From: Thermodesulfobacteriota bacterium
GTDB lineage: Bacteria > Desulfobacterota_D > UBA1144 > Nemesobacterales > CSP1-2
Reading direction: 5' to 3'
NCBI GenBank assembly: GCA_035559815.1
Contig: DATMAT010000023.1
Location: forward strand, 309,738-373,737
DNA: 64,000 nt
In this document: in pieces, positions 8,616 through 16,940 of the stretch
Position numbering within the stretch: position 1 is the stretch's first letter
Layout: each line of letters opens with the position of its first letter
Made by a program: the position numbers and the translations under genes
The notes under the pieces: model-generated
What the model was told of the DNA's origin: nothing
Seen by the model: the letters and a program-made list of their open reading frames with translations, nothing else
Databases searched by the model: none

Positions 8616-9671
8616 CTATATGCTGGCTTTAATTGAGGAAATCAGGTCCTCTAGTATCCTGATAAGCCTCACGAACTTAGAGGGATTCTTATCTGGCTGT
8701 CTTAGCCTTTCACTAATCTCAACCTGCATGGCTGGGATACGAAGCCTGCTGGAGATGAATTTGGTGATGGTCATCTGGCGGGAAGCGGGGAATACCTCCG
8801 TTCCGCCCAGGATAAGCCCACTCGATTTGGCCAGTTCCTCGAGCCTATTGAGGTAAGTATCATTCCCCAGCAAGAATTCCCGGTTATTGCCAACCCCTGG
8901 ATATATGTCTTCATTTCTCTTGGTTCTAGTCCCGTGCAAATCTATAACGAATTTAATTCCGTATTCCTTGATCACCTCTTCGATTTTTTTCTTGAAAGGC
9001 GCTTCGTCATAATAGTTTGGGTCGACTTTAGAGGCCAGGTGGGTATAGATGGCATGAGACCCGGTGAGGATATGAAGAATTACGGCAATTGCCCCGGTAT
9101 GATGCTCTTCGTATTTTAATACGTTCATCCTTAAATGTGCTGTGGCATGGGATGCGGTAACCAGTATGGGGGCCTCCCCTTTTAAAAATATCGACCCGAT
9201 GGAATCATCCGGGGGAAATTTTCTGTAGCGTTTATGCTGAGGTTCTTCGAATGTTAGGGCGAATTGGGCCGGGTTAGCAAATGCCGCCGACCCGTATCTC
9301 CTCCAGTTCCCGGTTTGAATTCTGTTTTCTTCTTTGAGCGCTTCTTTTAAAAGCTCTCCCGCTTCATAAAGGTAGAAGCTGTACCCTCCGTGCCCTAGTT
9401 TTTTTCTCTGGTAGAATCTATCTCTCGTACCTTCTACCCTGTCCAGGTATTCCAATTTTTTATCGACATCTCTAGAGATCCAGTAAAGCTCACCGGCTAC
9501 GGTTTCCTCAGTGTTAGGGTCAAAGGAGGCGGCGGGATACCCTCTCAAGGTGTCATAGAGTTTCCCGGGCACCTCCAGGGTTCGGATTAGCTTACAACCC
9601 TCTAAATAGCGGTTCCGTGGTTCTCCTTGAAGAAGAGTGCCGTAAACAAATAGTTTGTCTTCGTTAAACAT
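8616..9671 (-). CDS. gamma-glutamylcyclotransferase-like / N-formylglutamate amidohydrolase-like fusion
   Basis: 351 residues with two domains. Residues 1-110 are an AIG2/GGCT-like domain: FVYGTLL (8-14, the substrate loop) and LDRVEG (76-81), matching the family's L-D-x-x-E-G with the catalytic Glu. Residues 150-351 resemble N-formylglutamate amidohydrolase: VTASHATAH (171-179), DLHG (244-247) and QVEISERLR (316-324) correspond to the metal and substrate motifs S-x-H, D-x-H and E-I-x-R. One domain would cyclise gamma-glutamyl amines to 5-oxoproline, the other hydrolyse an N-acyl amino acid; the true substrate is unknown. Its first 8 bases overlap the amidohydrolase gene upstream, so translation is probably coupled. 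Confidence 0.75.
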   Translation of the reverse strand: MFNEDKLFVYGTLLQGEPRNRYLEGCKLIRTLEVPGKLYDTLRGYPAASFDPNTEETVAGELYWISRDVDKKLEYLDRVEGTRDRFYQRKKLGHGGYSFYLYEAGELLKEALKEENRIQTGNWRRYGSAAFANPAQFALTFEEPQHKRYRKFPPDDSIGSIFLKGEAPILVTASHATAHLRMNVLKYEEHHTGAIAVILHILTGSHAIYTHLASKVDPNYYDEAPFKKKIEEVIKEYGIKFVIDLHGTRTKRNEDIYPGVGNNREFLLGNDTYLNRLEELAKSSGLILGGTEVFPASRQMTITKFISSRLRIPAMQVEISERLRQPDKNPSKFVRLIRILEDLISSIKASI

Positions 9672-10926
9672 TTAGATTAGCCGTATGGTCAATTTGAGAG
9701 TAGAGTATTTTCCCTTTTACCATGACCAGTTTTACATCCTCCTGGCGAGAGGAGATGACTGAGATATAAGGATTGGAGGAAGAGCTTCCGGGAGAGAGAA
9801 AGACCATATCTGCATCCTTTCCCGGGTCGAGGCTGCCGATTTTATTCTCCAGGAAAAGAGACCTTGCTCCGCCCAACGTGGCTAAGTAGACAGTGAAGAA
9901 GGGGGCTTGTCTTCCCAGCCTCCGGGCAAATGTCAGGTAAAAGAATCTTAGTTCTTCAAGAAAATCCAGGTTCAGGTTGCTGGACATACCGTCTGTCCCA
10001 ATACCTATTCTTTCGAGCTTGGAATAGAGTTCGACCGGTGGGGTGCCCACCTTGAGGAAGAAGTTGCTCCGGGGGCAAAGCACAACACCCAGGTTAAATT
10101 CCCTCAGGTCCTCTACCTCTTCCGGAAGAACCTGCACCATGTGAACGAGCGTAAACCTGGTCTTGTCGAATAGACCTAATTTCTTGAGATACTGGAGCGG
10201 GGTTCGAGCCTTGTCTCTCTCGAAAGTTCCCTTCCCTAAAAGCGGGAATACCTTGTTTTCAAAGTCGTTATACTCGCCCTGGATGAACTTCACCTCCTCG
10301 TCACTCTCGGCGGCGTGAATTCCCATGGGGATTTTCCTATCTCCGAAGGATTTTAATACGCTCTTGAGAAAGCCGGCTGAACAGGAATAAGGGGCGTGAG
10401 GGAATGGCCTCTCTTCAAACAGGCCATCGTCCTGGAAGGATAAGGTGTCCAAGTATTCTTCATGGCGGTCAAAGAGCTCGGTGAAAAGGACTGTTCTTAA
10501 CCCCGACCTTTTGAGTAACGGTTTGTCTAACCCATCGTAAGACGATACTTCCCCGACGGTGGTCACGCCGTTTTTGATGAGCAGGGTGATTCCCTCTTCG
10601 ACCGATGACTCTATTTCCTCCGTTGTTACTCCATCAGCCTTGGCTCTTATGATTTGCTGAATCCATTCGATAAAGCTATCGCATTCTCCTAGCTTTTTTG
10701 TTATCCAGCCTAGCTCCAGGTGGGTATGGGCGTTCACAAAACCGGGTAGCAGTATTCCCTTACCCAGGTTTAATATCTCTATGTTTCGATGTTTATTAAT
10801 CACATTTTGTGCTTTTCCGATTTCTTCGATTTGACCGTCGGCCATTAGAACCGCTCCTTTACTTATTGGCGGGGAAGAAATGGGTAAAATCGTTTCTGCC
10901 GTCGCTATAATCTTTTGCCTATTCAT
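9664..10926 (-). CDS. amidohydrolase-family deaminase, candidate aminofutalosine deaminase (MqnX)
   Basis: 420 residues. Metal ligands of the TrzN/SAH-deaminase-type amidohydrolases are all present: His67 and His69 (NAHTHLE), His204 (GIHAAES, with Glu207), His262 (LVHMVQ) and Asp312 (GTDGMSSN); PHAPY at 176-180 is also typical. The family deaminates adenine-ring substrates such as SAH, MTA or aminodeoxyfutalosine. Because mqnA, mqnD and mqnE are in this window and MqnE makes aminofutalosine, MqnX is the likeliest role, but SAH/MTA deaminase cannot be excluded from sequence. It lies 10 bases after the DapF-like gene in one operon. Confidence 0.72.
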   Translation of the reverse strand: MNRQKIIATAETILPISSPPISKGAVLMADGQIEEIGKAQNVINKHRNIEILNLGKGILLPGFVNAHTHLELGWITKKLGECDSFIEWIQQIIRAKADGVTTEEIESSVEEGITLLIKNGVTTVGEVSSYDGLDKPLLKRSGLRTVLFTELFDRHEEYLDTLSFQDDGLFEERPFPHAPYSCSAGFLKSVLKSFGDRKIPMGIHAAESDEEVKFIQGEYNDFENKVFPLLGKGTFERDKARTPLQYLKKLGLFDKTRFTLVHMVQVLPEEVEDLREFNLGVVLCPRSNFFLKVGTPPVELYSKLERIGIGTDGMSSNLNLDFLEELRFFYLTFARRLGRQAPFFTVYLATLGGARSLFLENKIGSLDPGKDADMVFLSPGSSSSNPYISVISSRQEDVKLVMVKGKILYSQIDHTANLNV

Positions 10927-10936
10927 CGGTGAATCT

Positions 10937-11812
10937 TCAAGACCCTGAAGAGGACAATTTATTAATGTTTTCTATTAAGTCCTCGCTGATAGTGCCATAA
11001 GAAACCTCTTCGACAGGCCCCCGCATCCTCAACGACCAGTCATCCCTGACTTCTATCTGAAGCTCCCCGCCGGGCATGGAAATGGTTACGTACTTGTCGG
11101 TGAGACCGTTTTTGACGCATGCAGCGGCCACCGCACAGGAGCTGCTGCCCGAGGCCAGGGTATACCCTGCTCCCCGTTCCCAGATTAGGATCTGGACCAG
11201 GTTTCTAGAAACGACCTTGGCGAATTGAACATTGGTTCGCTTGGGAAAGAGGCGATGAGTCTCGATTATAGGGCCGAGCTTCCTGGTGTAGCCTTCGTCG
11301 AGTGTATCGACAAACGCCACGCAGTGCGGGTTGCCAACCGAGACCGCAGTGAACTTTAGAATCTCACCGTTTATTCTCATCTCTTCACCCACCACTTCCC
11401 TTTCTTCCCCTTCCACCGGGATCAAGGTGCTGGTGAATGTGGCATTCCCCATCTCCACGGTGACGAATAATACCCGGTTGTTTCTGGTCTCCAGTTCTGC
11501 ACTGACTATGCCACCCAGGGTATCTATGTTAAACGAATCTTTGTTGGTATAACCGTGTTCGTAGAGGAATTTGGCAAAGATCCTAAGCCCATTACCGCTC
11601 TTTTCGGCCTCACTTCCATCCGGGTTGAAAATTCTGAGTCCGAAGTCTGCCTTGTTCGTGGGGATGAGAAGCAATATACCGTCCGACCCTATCCCATAAT
11701 TTCGATGGCAGAGGAGCTTTATAACCTCGTCTGTCAGTTGAAAACCGATATCGGCTATATCCAGGACGATGTAATCGTTTCCTAGCCCGTGGGACTTAAC
11801 AAACCGGTTCAT
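10937..11812 (-). CDS. DapF-family protein with both catalytic cysteines replaced by serine
   Basis: 291 residues, the usual DapF length, with the two-fold alpha/beta layout. The first half has KSHGLGNDY and NPDGSEAEKSGNG; the second has GNPHCVAFVD and ERGAGYTLASGSSSC. In genuine diaminopimelate epimerase the two cysteines that exchange the alpha proton lie in C-G-N-G and A-C-G-[ST]-G; here they are Ser72 and Ser221, confirmed by TCG/AGC-type codons on the minus strand. Substrate-binding residues around them (Asn, Glu-Arg-Gly) are kept. It may be a divergent epimerase or an isomerase-fold protein with another job. It heads the operon with the amidohydrolase and the fusion enzyme. Confidence 0.82.
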   Translation of the reverse strand: MNRFVKSHGLGNDYIVLDIADIGFQLTDEVIKLLCHRNYGIGSDGILLLIPTNKADFGLRIFNPDGSEAEKSGNGLRIFAKFLYEHGYTNKDSFNIDTLGGIVSAELETRNNRVLFVTVEMGNATFTSTLIPVEGEEREVVGEEMRINGEILKFTAVSVGNPHCVAFVDTLDEGYTRKLGPIIETHRLFPKRTNVQFAKVVSRNLVQILIWERGAGYTLASGSSSCAVAAACVKNGLTDKYVTISMPGGELQIEVRDDWSLRMRGPVEEVSYGTISEDLIENINKLSSSGS

Positions 11813-12008
11813 AGGTTTATCCTCATTCTATTTTGAGCAAAAGAGTATAATATTTTATCCGAAATTCAAAACTGCTTTTTGATGAATTATTGATTGAGTA
11901 GGGCTTGAATTAATAGCCTATTCCAGTTTGCTGGCTGGGGTGTGTTAATGACAACTCTTCTCCGGGTGTTCAATCTGGGATGGGAAGAAATAAGGAGGGG
12001 ATTTTAAT

Positions 12009-12410
12009 TTAGATTACTTCCTCCTGATACCCTTCCGCCGCTCTGAATGTTAGCCTGAACAGGTCTGTAGTGGAAATGATACCAACCAGTTTTCTTCCAT
12101 CCATGACCGGAAGATAACGAACATTCTGTTCGTACATGATCTTAGTCAATTCGTCGATGCTGTCCTCTGCCTGGGCGCATTGGACTGTTTCGGTCATGAC
12201 GTCTTTAATCTTTGTCTTCTCTAGGTCTTTTCCCTCTGCAATCACCCGGGTTACCAGGTCGCCCTGTGTAAAAATTCCAAAAGTGGGTTTTGGGGTCTGG
12301 ACAATCAGCGCTCCTACATTGTGTTTGGCCATTATTTGTACCGCTTCCTTAACCGAGGTATTCTCGTCGACGGATAGAACATCTTTAGTCATGATTTCAT
12401 TTGCTTTCAT
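12009..12410 (-). CDS. CBS-domain pair protein
   Basis: 133 residues from the ATG at 12410. An ATG six codons upstream (12428) is rejected because the AGGAGGGG that would serve as ribosome site for 12410 lies inside those codons. Two CBS repeats fill the protein: roughly 1-58 (IMTKDVLSVDENTSVKEAV...GALIV) and 68-125 (VMTETVQ...VRYLPVMD..KLVGIIS). Such stand-alone pairs bind adenosyl nucleotides and regulate partner proteins. No partner is fused or obviously co-transcribed. Confidence 0.9.
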   Translation of the reverse strand: MKANEIMTKDVLSVDENTSVKEAVQIMAKHNVGALIVQTPKPTFGIFTQGDLVTRVIAEGKDLEKTKIKDVMTETVQCAQAEDSIDELTKIMYEQNVRYLPVMDGRKLVGIISTTDLFRLTFRAAEGYQEEVI

Positions 12411-12714
12411 GTTCGACCCCTCCTGCATGAAGGTATCTGCTCATGGGAAAACCATTAACGTCTATAATTTGTTATAAATAAATTGGTGCTCATTGTCAAC
12501 AAAATTTTTAGACTGGTAAGGATAGACTGACTGCCTTTTAGGAAGAAGGTTTGTAAAGGCCATTAAAGCTGGAATTATATTTAGACATCGATCAAAATGT
12601 CATTCAAAATCGATTGGTATAATTTTCACATTTTGCTTTTATTGCCGGGCAAAAGCAGGGCTAAGCCTATTGGTTTGAGGCCTAGCCCATTGCTATATAG
12701 ACTGGAATATAAAA
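12411..12714. other. intergenic gap with candidate terminator of the dodecin gene (12658-12688)
   Basis: Immediately downstream of dodecin on the minus strand is a hairpin: GGGCTAGGCCT and AGGCTTAGCCC arms with a short loop (one G-T pair), followed on that strand by TGCTTTTG. It is a plausible though weak intrinsic terminator. The rest of this 304-base gap is AT-rich and shows no gene. Confidence 0.45.
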
Positions 12715-12927
12715 TCACTTCGAATCCTCTAAGATAAAGGTAATGCGTACGTGAGCCCGGTATTCGGTTATCTTTCCTTTTTCGATGTGGGCGTTCATTT
12801 TGGTGATCTCTAATCCGGTGAGGCCCCTTAGGGTCTTGTTGGCTCTTTTTAAAGCATTTTGCACGGCATCATCCCAAGACTTTTCCGATGAACCTATGAC
12901 TTCCGTTATCCTTGCTACAGCAGCCAT
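12715..12927 (-). CDS. dodecin-family protein lacking the flavin-stacking Trp
   Basis: 70 residues, full dodecin length, with an AAGGAGG ribosome site. It shows the whole family pattern: ITEVIGSSEKSWDDAV, ALKRANKTLRGL, then GKITEYRAHVRITFILED. Dodecins form hollow dodecamers that store flavin or CoA. In flavin-binding dodecins a Trp lies after TLR (the D-W-F-E-V stretch); here the equivalent is T-G-L-E-I, so flavin stacking is doubtful and this belongs to the Trp-less subgroup. It is close to PHA genes but divergent from the reductase at 13244. Confidence 0.9.
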   Translation of the reverse strand: MAAVARITEVIGSSEKSWDDAVQNALKRANKTLRGLTGLEITKMNAHIEKGKITEYRAHVRITFILEDSK

Positions 12928-13243
12928 TTCAACCTCCTTTAGTGCTAGTTTTAGTCAACAACTATCAAATCCCGAAGATAAAGTCAAGTATGATTTTTTA
13001 GTAAAGCCATTTCAGAATGCGTTTTTTAATAGAGACTTTGGTAGGAAAATCTTTTATGGTATTTAAAGTTATCTCTGCAAAAAGCAATAACAAAGATGCG
13101 GATGGCAATGACTCTGGCAGTGAAATTAAAAATATATCCGTCGGGTTCATGCCGTCTACAATTGATTTGACAAATCGCAATAAAAGGTTAAAAATCTCTA
13201 GGCTTATTCCAATCAATACGTACAATTCGGAGGAGGTGTTTTT
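12928..13243. promoter_or_regulatory. divergent intergenic region between dodecin and the SDR reductase
   Basis: This 316-base AT-rich stretch must hold the promoters of both divergent genes. A GGAGGAGG ribosome site for the reductase sits at about 13230. Two overlapping open frames here on opposite strands (12998-13225 and 13017-13247) have no coding look and no ribosome site. No convincing -35/-10 pair was singled out. Confidence 0.4.
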
Positions 13244-14002
13244 ATGATAAATGAGCTATACGACTTGAGTGGCAAGGTTGCGCTTGTCACCGGGGGTTCC
13301 AGGGGCATCGGCAGGGCTATATGCCTTGCTTTAGCCGAGGCCGGGGCGGACATTCTTCTAAACTATGCCAGAAGCGATAAACAGGCCGACGAAGTGAAGA
13401 AGCAGATCGAAAAAATGGGGAGGAAGTGCGTTACAGTTAGGGCTGATGTAAGCAAGTTTGAGCAAGCCCAGAACCTGGGCAAGGCTGTAATCAACCATTT
13501 TGGCAAGGTGGATATTTTAGTGAATAACGCTGGGGTAAACAGGGATAGGACATTACGGAGAATGACTCCCGAGCAGTGGAAAGAAGTTATAGAGACCAAT
13601 CTCAATAGCCTGTTTAACTGCACAAAGGCTGTAGTGGAACCCATGGTCGCACAAAAGAGCGGCGTAATCATATCCATTTCGTCAATTATAGGGGAGATGG
13701 GAAATGTCGGTCAGACCAATTATGCATCGACCAAAGCGGGTATAATTGGTTTCACCAAGAGCTTAGCCCGAGAACTGGCCGGCAACAATATTCGGGTGAA
13801 CGCAGTTGCTCCCGGGTTCATCGAGACCGATATGCTCGGAACGGTTCCCGAGGATATCAGGAAGCAAATACTGGCACAGATACCTTTAGGAAGATTTGGT
13901 ACCCCAGAAGAGATTGCCCTTGCTGTTCTCTACCTTTGTTCTCCTGCTGCAAGCTGGATTACGGGCATCACGTTGAGAATCAATGGCGGGCATTATATGT
14001 AG
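13244..14002 (+). CDS. fabG: SDR-family 3-oxoacyl-ACP / acetoacetyl-CoA reductase (FabG/PhaB type)
   Basis: 252 residues with a strong GGAGGAGG ribosome site. The Rossmann NADPH loop is GGSRGIG (17-23), NNAG is at 94-97, and the catalytic set is Ser146/147, Tyr160 and Lys164 (YASTK). FabG and PhaB cannot be separated by sequence alone. It converges on phaC, and the first reduction in PHA supply (acetoacetyl-CoA to 3-hydroxybutyryl-CoA) would make a PhaB role sensible. The C-terminal GGHYM ending is less usual than GGM. Confidence 0.88.
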   Translation: MINELYDLSGKVALVTGGSRGIGRAICLALAEAGADILLNYARSDKQADEVKKQIEKMGRKCVTVRADVSKFEQAQNLGKAVINHFGKVDILVNNAGVNRDRTLRRMTPEQWKEVIETNLNSLFNCTKAVVEPMVAQKSGVIISISSIIGEMGNVGQTNYASTKAGIIGFTKSLARELAGNNIRVNAVAPGFIETDMLGTVPEDIRKQILAQIPLGRFGTPEEIALAVLYLCSPAASWITGITLRINGGHYM

Positions 14003-14015
14003 TAACGGTTTATCT

Positions 14016-14079
14016 GTTTGCCTGTTACGAGTTTGGCAGTTTAGACTACGCAAACACAAAAACTCGCTAACCCGCAAAC
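14016..14079. terminator. imperfect hairpin between convergent reductase and phaC
   Basis: The left arm GTTTGCCTGTTACGAGTTT and right arm AAAACTCGCTAACCCGCAAAC (first and last words GTTTGC/GCAAAC, GTTA/TAAC, CGAGTTT/AAACTCG) pair across a ~20-base loop. It sits exactly in the 80-base gap of the convergent genes, so a bidirectional terminator is likely, though it could also be another dispersed palindromic repeat. Confidence 0.45.
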
Positions 14080-14082
14080 AAT

Positions 14083-15150
14083 TCATTTAGACCTTTGTAT
14101 AAGCCAGTCGGCTACCTTTGGCCAAAGCTCCTTGAGTGACTTACTACTCACCGAAAGGCCTATATGGCCTGTGGGGTAAATTATGGTCTCTTTATCCTTA
14201 CTAGATATTAAGTCATTAAAAACTAAGCTCGAAGCCGGAGGGACGAGATGGTCGTGCTCGGCTATGAGGTTTAATACCGAGCATTTGATGTTTCTAAGGT
14301 CAACCAATTTTCCATTGATTCGAAGCTTGTTTTGTACCAGCAGGTTCTCTTGATAACAGTACTTGACGAATTCTCTGAAAACCTCTCCGGGGACCGGAAT
14401 GTTGTCATTCAGCCACTTCTCCATGGCGAAGAAGTTGTCGACGAACTGCTCGTTTTCCACATTTTCATAAAAGCTAACATACTTGGACACCAGGTTCTGT
14501 ACCGGTTTCATTATGAGAAAGCTGGCCTGGAGAAATTCAGGGGGAACGTTTCCAAAAGCCTCTACAAATTTGTCTACATCAAAGTTGGGTTTGTCACTCC
14601 ATAGATTCAAAGTTCCCTCCACTTTGAAGTCGATGCCCGTGGTCATGAGAATTAAGTTCTTCACATCTTCGGGATAAAGCGATGTATACATCGCTGACAT
14701 AGTGCCACCCATGCAATAGCCCATCAGGCTTACCTTGTCCGAGCCGGAGACCTTTTTTACCTTGCTTACCGTTTTTCTTATATATCTGTTTATGTAATGG
14801 TCGAGACCGAGATGCTTATCTTCGTCTCCCGGTACACCCCAATCAATCATGTATACGTCTATACCCTTCTTCAATAGGACTTCGACTACACTCCTTCCCG
14901 GCTTTAGGTCGAGAATATATGGTCTATTAACCAGTGCAAAAACCATTAAAAGCGGAACGGGGTAAGTTTTCTCGGCTAATGGGTAGTAATGGAGCAGACG
15001 TAACTTATTCTCGGTAAAAACGACCTCGTGAGGGGTCACCCCAACTTTTACTTCCGGCGGGTTCACTACGGCCAGCTCCACCGCCTTGGCCAGCTTTTCC
15101 TTTGCTTTTTCTGCTTCCTGAATCAAAGATTCGAAGTAATTAATCGTCAT
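14083..15150 (-). CDS. phaC: class III poly(3-hydroxyalkanoate) synthase, PhaC subunit
   Basis: 355 residues, matching the ~40 kDa class III PhaC rather than the ~600-residue class I/II. The alpha/beta-hydrolase nucleophile is Cys146 in the lipase-like box GYCMGG; Asp300 (AEHD) and His329 (TGHIG) complete the triad. DWGVPGDEDKHLGLDHYI is the typical signature block after strand 4. PhaC polymerises 3-hydroxyacyl-CoA at granules and needs PhaE. It is the last gene of a minus-strand run preceded by two PhaE-like and one phasin-like gene. Confidence 0.94.
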   Translation of the reverse strand: MTINYFESLIQEAEKAKEKLAKAVELAVVNPPEVKVGVTPHEVVFTENKLRLLHYYPLAEKTYPVPLLMVFALVNRPYILDLKPGRSVVEVLLKKGIDVYMIDWGVPGDEDKHLGLDHYINRYIRKTVSKVKKVSGSDKVSLMGYCMGGTMSAMYTSLYPEDVKNLILMTTGIDFKVEGTLNLWSDKPNFDVDKFVEAFGNVPPEFLQASFLIMKPVQNLVSKYVSFYENVENEQFVDNFFAMEKWLNDNIPVPGEVFREFVKYCYQENLLVQNKLRINGKLVDLRNIKCSVLNLIAEHDHLVPPASSLVFNDLISSKDKETIIYPTGHIGLSVSSKSLKELWPKVADWLIQRSK

Positions 15151-15311
15151 ATAGGGTATCCCTCCTTGGTGTCAATGCTGTCACGGCTATAATACTACCA
15201 CCAACCCGTGTATAGCAAAAACCTGAATATTAAACCTTCACACTTTCGTTTGACCGACTGGGTAGAACTGTGAGACTCTTTGTTGGCGAAGGGTGGCTAC
15301 TTCTCGATAAC

Positions 15312-15758
15312 CTACTTATTGGAAGCCTTCTTTGTCAATTTGATCTCATCTACTTTGTCCATAAGGTCGTTTATCTTGGCTTCGATGTTGTTAATCGTAG
15401 AAAGGATCCGGTCAACGTCAGTCTTCGTAGGAATGCGCATGTTTTTTAGGTTCTTTTCAATGACTTCGTCCAGGTATTTCTTGAATTCTGAGGACCTTTC
15501 GATTGCCTTTCCCATGTTAGCGGCGAATAGGGGACTGTTAAGCCACATTTCTAGTGCTTCGGATGTAGTCTTCTCCCAGGTTTCATAAAACTTCTTGTAG
15601 TTTGCAACCGGGTCGAATTCCGCATTCTTTGGGTCTGCTGATTCAGCTTTATTGAGGAAGGGGCTTTTAGTCCAAATATCTATTGCCTCGGACATGGTCT
15701 TCTCCCATCCCTCGTAGAATTTTTTGTAGAATTCCGAGTAGTCAAAGTTTTTGCTCAT
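15312..15758 (-). CDS. short PhaE-like protein A (PHA synthase partner), with internal repeat
   Basis: 148 residues. It holds two copies of a helical motif: FYKKFYEGWEKTMSEAIDIW (11-30) and the matching NYKKFYETWEKTTSEALEMW (about 53-72), each followed by a [KN]SP[FL] turn. After the second comes GKAIERSSEFKKYLDEVIE and a C-terminal coiled coil (ILSTINNIEAKINDLMDKVD). This is the layout of the PhaE C-terminal region, but PhaE is usually about 320-400 residues, so this is a shortened version. It likely activates PhaC downstream. Its start overlaps the paralogue's end by 17 bases. Confidence 0.78.
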   Translation of the reverse strand: MSKNFDYSEFYKKFYEGWEKTMSEAIDIWTKSPFLNKAESADPKNAEFDPVANYKKFYETWEKTTSEALEMWLNSPLFAANMGKAIERSSEFKKYLDEVIEKNLKNMRIPTKTDVDRILSTINNIEAKINDLMDKVDEIKLTKKASNK

Positions 15759-16131
15759 GAATCTTTTTCCTCCTGGCTTTTTTTGGCCTAGTCTGTTTTT
15801 TCTCTTTAGTTGACGATGGAGTTGTTTCTAAGGATTTGATTTTCTCTTCGAGTTGATTGAGCTTCTGATTTATCTTGTTTAGTGAAATCGCCAGCCTTTC
15901 GGTATCGTTTTTAATGGGAACATATCTGAGTCTTAGGTTTCGCTCCATGGTGTCTTGTATATAATTCTTAAACTCGATTGATTTCTCCACCGCCCTTTCC
16001 ATGCTGTTTGTGAATAGAGGACTCTTTAGCCAAACATCGAGTGCCTGAGAAGTGGATTTTTCCCAAGATTCGTATAGTTTCTTGAAGTAACTGAAATAAT
16101 TAGACTCTTCTTCCTTCTTTTTTTCAGGCAT
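15742..16131 (-). CDS. short PhaE-like protein B
   Basis: 129 residues. One motif copy, YFKKLYESWEKSTSQALDVW (about 14-33), with KSPLF and MERAVEKSIEFKNYIQDTME, then a coiled coil (SLNKINQKLNQLEEKIKSL) and a very basic tail rich in Lys and Arg. It is clearly a paralogue of the gene after it, with one repeat instead of two. The overlap of 17 bases implies coupled translation. The basic tail may touch DNA or granule surface; that is only inference. Confidence 0.76.
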   Translation of the reverse strand: MPEKKKEEESNYFSYFKKLYESWEKSTSQALDVWLKSPLFTNSMERAVEKSIEFKNYIQDTMERNLRLRYVPIKNDTERLAISLNKINQKLNQLEEKIKSLETTPSSTKEKKQTRPKKARRKKIHEQKL

Positions 16132-16238
16132 TAGAGTCCTCCTACATTCTTTTTATTAAACCCCTTTTAAACTACCCTCCCTCGATACAATTAACACGTA
16201 AATGCAAGCGGGATAGGAGCTAGTTTACCTAGTCTTTA

Positions 16239-16646
16239 TTATGATTTAAAGAGGTTTAATTGCTCTTCAAATGCGGAGAAAGCCTTCTCTGTAGCTTTGT
16301 GGGTTAGGTTAATAAAGTCCTTGGCAAGCTTATCCGATACGTTTCTCACCAGCTTTATATATTCTTTCTGAGCATTTGCCAACCGGTCGAAGTTTCCGTC
16401 AAAATAAAAATGCGGGAACTCCTTGGGTAGCTTTTCCAGGTTTGACTTTATCTGGGCTGCATATTCTTTTTGTGCTGTGAAAAGTTGCTCAAGCTGGGCG
16501 TTTACGAACTTTTGGTTTTCCTCCCAAATAGAAAGGGAGAGCTCCAAGCCGGATAGGTAGTTTTCCTTCACCAAACCGCTCAGGCCCTTAACAAAGTCAC
16601 TAAAATCCTCAACCTTTACCTCTACTTCTTTTTTCTTTTCGGCCAT
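16239..16646 (-). CDS. phasin-like granule-associated protein
   Basis: 135 residues, almost entirely helical and charged at the N-terminus (MAEKKKEVEVKVEDF), followed by amphipathic segments such as LELSLSIWEENQKFVNAQLE and TAQKEYAAQIKSNLEKLPKE. No catalytic motif is visible. Size, composition and location at the head of the phaE-like/phaC run fit a phasin coating PHA granules. It has an AGGAGGC-type ribosome site before the ATG. The 107-base gap to the next gene is small enough for one transcript. Confidence 0.65.
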   Translation of the reverse strand: MAEKKKEVEVKVEDFSDFVKGLSGLVKENYLSGLELSLSIWEENQKFVNAQLEQLFTAQKEYAAQIKSNLEKLPKEFPHFYFDGNFDRLANAQKEYIKLVRNVSDKLAKDFINLTHKATEKAFSAFEEQLNLFKS

Positions 16647-16940
16647 TTCAATTGCCTCCTTTTTTTATTTCCATTTAATATAACCAGGGCATTATAGGTT
16701 GTCAAGCGGTTTCTTCGCATTTGCGAAAAAAAAATACATAGTGATATTAGTAGATTATAAGACTTAAAACCTATTTTCTAGAGCATTAGCGAATAAAACA
16801 TGGATTTAATTCGAATATTCGGCGAGGGGTGTTTTCGTGTAAATGGTTTTGGTAAATTTTTCCATCCGATGAACGGAGAACCACTCTATTTGTGAAAGTC
16901 GGGTAGAATGGTATTTTGATTCGGTTTCGGGACGGGCTCT

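Noticed and set aside
13017..13247. 76-codon frame before the SDR reductase
   Set aside because: It overlaps the reductase's ribosome site and start, has low-complexity polar composition and no ribosome site of its own.
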